The notes beneath the pieces were generated by a model, which made no database searches, was not told the origin of the DNA, and saw nothing but the letters and a program-made list of their open reading frames with translations. The translations under genes were made by a program, and so were the position numbers. This document shows positions 62,526-64,000 of a stretch of DNA of 64,000 nt, piece by piece. Each line of letters begins with the position of its first letter. Position 1 is the stretch's first letter. The DNA comes from an uncultured bacterium. Lineage in GTDB: Bacteria; Hydrogenedentota; Hydrogenedentia; Hydrogenedentales; CAILVY01. The stretch covers positions 1-64,000 of the forward strand of contig CALEDJ010000058.1 of NCBI GenBank assembly GCA_937951485.1, written 5' to 3'.

Positions 62526-64000
62526 ATGGAAAAAATGCGCTTGGCGGAGGAAGATCAGGGGTGGCGTCGTCTGCTTGTCTATCTGCCGGTATCTGTTGTT
62601 CTCGTAGTGGGGCTGCTGTTCTCCGCGCTTCTCTATATCGATCTGCATCAAAGGCATGTCCAGCGCACACAATTGGGCTTCGAAGGCGACGTCAGCGCCT
62701 ATATTCTGGCATTCGAACTCAAAGTGCAGGCCACCTTGCGGGAACTTGTCCCGATTGCCTTTCAAATCAGTGATTCACCGCCGCAATCTGCGGAACGATT
62801 CGCCGCAATGATGCAACCGTATTTCGCGCGCAATGTCGGCATTCAAGCCCTGCTGTGGGCGCCCGCCACGAAGAATCCCATTGGGGAATCGCAGACACGG
62901 CCGTTGTCATCGGCAGAGGACCCTCCCGGAGGCGGAACCAGACCACCAGGGGATGGCGCCGCGATGACGGCGGCCAGGGAAGAATGGCGTTTTCCCATCC
63001 AATACATCACGCCCGAAGGGCTGGGAGGGATGGTTGCCGGTTTCGATCTGGCGTCTGATCCCGATATCCAACGGGCGATATGGAACGCTGCGCGTCGCCG
63101 GGAAATGTTTCCTATCTCTGGCGCGGCTGCGTTGCGGCATGCGGCAGGAACCGGCAACGTTATGGGTATTATGCCGGTTTATGACGACTTGACATCGGAT
63201 GCATTCTCCACCGAAGCGGTCGGCAATTTCCGCGGTGTCGTGGCAGGTATTTTTGATGTGGGGAAAATCCTGGACGCGGCGGTCAGACGAGTCAAACCCA
63301 GCGGGGTCAACATCCATATCTTCGATACATACGCGCCCTACGGTTTTCAGTTGCTTGCCGTTCGCCGCGACCCCACCAGCACCCTGCCGGCGGTTGATGT
63401 GCGCGAAGACGATATCATTGCATCCGGATACATCCATTTTCGGCACCTGATAGAATTTGGCACCCGACGCTGGACCGTCTTCTGCACGCCTACAGGCGAG
63501 TATCTGGCGGCAACTCAGTCCTGGTGGCCGTGGGTGGGGGTGGCGGTTGTGCTCTATTTCACCGGCCTGCTCGCTCTGTATCTGATAAAGAACATTGGAC
63601 GAACACGCGAAATCGAAGCCCTGGTGCGACGCCGCACTGCTGAATTGCGTTCGGCCAATGACCGGTTGCGCTGGGAAATCACTGAGCGCAAACGCTTCGA
63701 ACAGGAACGCGACGATCTCCTGCGTCTGCTCGAGGATTCCAACGCGTCGCTTGAACGGCTCAATCACCGGTTGGTCCGCAGCAATGAGGACTTGCAGGAT
63801 TTTGCTTTTGTGGTGTCGCATGACTTGAAAGAGCCGCTGCGAAAAATCCGTGTGTTTGCAGAACGCCTCAAGAGCCGGAGCGAAGAAATGCCGGATGACC
63901 GCCGCGCGGAGTATCTGGAACTTATTCTGGATTCCACGAAACGCATGCAGAGCTTGATTGCCGCCATCCTCGATATCTCGCGGGTCGTAACGCATGGCCA
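62526..64000 (+). CDS. CHASE-domain sensor histidine kinase (3' end cut by the window)
   Basis: The frame starts at ATG 62526 (GAAGGA 5 nt upstream) and runs without a stop to the window end (491 codons), which is why it is absent from the ORF track. After a first hydrophobic helix (LLVYLPVSVVLVVGLLFSAL), residues about 60-280 form an extracellular CHASE-like sensory domain (FEGDVSAYILAFELKVQATL, GIQALLWAPATKNPIGES). A second transmembrane helix lies around 325 (WWPWVGVAVVLYFTGLLALY), then a coiled coil, and the phospho-acceptor helix DFAFVVSHDLKEPLRKIR. The HATPase part lies outside. It is a membrane sensor of an unknown ligand. It follows the DUF1559 gene by 65 bp. Confidence 0.88.
   Translation, partial: MEKMRLAEEDQGWRRLLVYLPVSVVLVVGLLFSALLYIDLHQRHVQRTQLGFEGDVSAYILAFELKVQATLRELVPIAFQISDSPPQSAERFAAMMQPYFARNVGIQALLWAPATKNPIGESQTRPLSSAEDPPGGGTRPPGDGAAMTAAREEWRFPIQYITPEGLGGMVAGFDLASDPDIQRAIWNAARRREMFPISGAAALRHAAGTGNVMGIMPVYDDLTSDAFSTEAVGNFRGVVAGIFDVGKILDAAVRRVKPSGVNIHIFDTYAPYGFQLLAVRRDPTSTLPAVDVREDDIIASGYIHFRHLIEFGTRRWTVFCTPTGEYLAATQSWWPWVGVAVVLYFTGLLALYLIKNIGRTREIEALVRRRTAELRSANDRLRWEITERKRFEQERDDLLRLLEDSNASLERLNHRLVRSNEDLQDFAFVVSHDLKEPLRKIRVFAERLKSRSEEMPDDRRAEYLELILDSTKRMQSLIAAILDISRVVTHG

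Overview
The window is a high-GC, gene-dense chromosomal segment of an uncultured-type Gram-negative heterotroph. The best guess is Candidatus Hydrogenedentota or a neighbouring Planctomycetes/Lentisphaerae-like group. This is inference from gene style, not from a marker tree: a DUF1559 prepilin-like protein, a secreted GLUG-repeat protein with a duplicated ISLSELLR...TEDGY C-terminal module, a Gly-Glu linker protein with a C-terminal helix plus RRRK tail, and many ThuA, Gfo/Idh/MocA, DUF1080, sialidase-like and beta-helix proteins. There is no rRNA; one tRNA (Asp, GTC) was found.

Layout. 1-1000: a partial mobile element carrying a 54-bp tandem array, a Fis-type helix-turn-helix remnant and tRNA-Asp. 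1-7 kb: a carbohydrate ABC importer (two permeases and a binding protein, no ATPase), a phospholipid-methyltransferase-like enzyme, a ThuA-like protein and a Gfo/Idh/MocA oxidoreductase, with two copies of a 98-bp MITE. 7-16 kb: pentapeptide-repeat protein, MFS transporter, rsmE, alaS, glycerophosphodiester phosphodiesterase, a deoxyhypusine-synthase-like protein and a vapBC toxin-antitoxin pair. 16-29 kb: two amidohydrolases with a nitroreductase, the giant GLUG protein, fucose/arabinose-isomerase-like protein, ThuA-like lipase-free secreted protein, orphan Rbs-type permease, YjbQ, ThiS-ThiF and DUF1080. 28.5-34 kb: a GT2 glycosyltransferase with an Agl23-type membrane glycosyltransferase, a response regulator with a degenerate GGDEF, and a secreted LamG/propeller protein. 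34-37 kb: a dtxR-feoA-feoB ferrous-iron operon with a candidate operator over its -10 box. 37-46 kb: methyltransferase, sialidase-like protein, trxB, a 52-residue small protein, the glyoxylate-shunt genes aceB-aceA with a divergent LysR regulator, and trpS. 46-64 kb: beta-helix protein, a second complete MITE family member, a glycoside-hydrolase-like protein, DAHP synthase, nitroreductase, NtrB-like kinase, rsmA, a gluzincin peptidase, a second Gfo/Idh/MocA protein, TrpB2, an SGNH hydrolase, the Gly-Glu protein, a DUF1559 protein and a CHASE-domain histidine kinase cut by the window end.

How it fits together. The gene content suggests a polysaccharide or glycoside scavenger: secreted carbohydrate-active proteins, an importer, and oxidoreductase/ThuA/DUF1080 families linked to 3-keto-sugar chemistry, with a glyoxylate shunt for growth on C2 units. 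Housekeeping genes (alaS, trpS, rsmA, rsmE, DAHP synthase, trpB2, trxB) are interspersed.

The clearest unexplained structure is mobile. Family 1 is a 324-bp element with 15-bp terminal inverted repeats and a perfect 9-bp target duplication; a relative at the left window edge has amplified an internal 54-bp unit. Family 2 is a 98-bp element with perfect 18-bp terminal repeats and a perfect 8-bp target duplication; an older copy of identical length lies about 2.7 kb away. No transposase is encoded in the window. Start codons given below differ from the ORF track wherever a ribosome binding site or family length argued for it.
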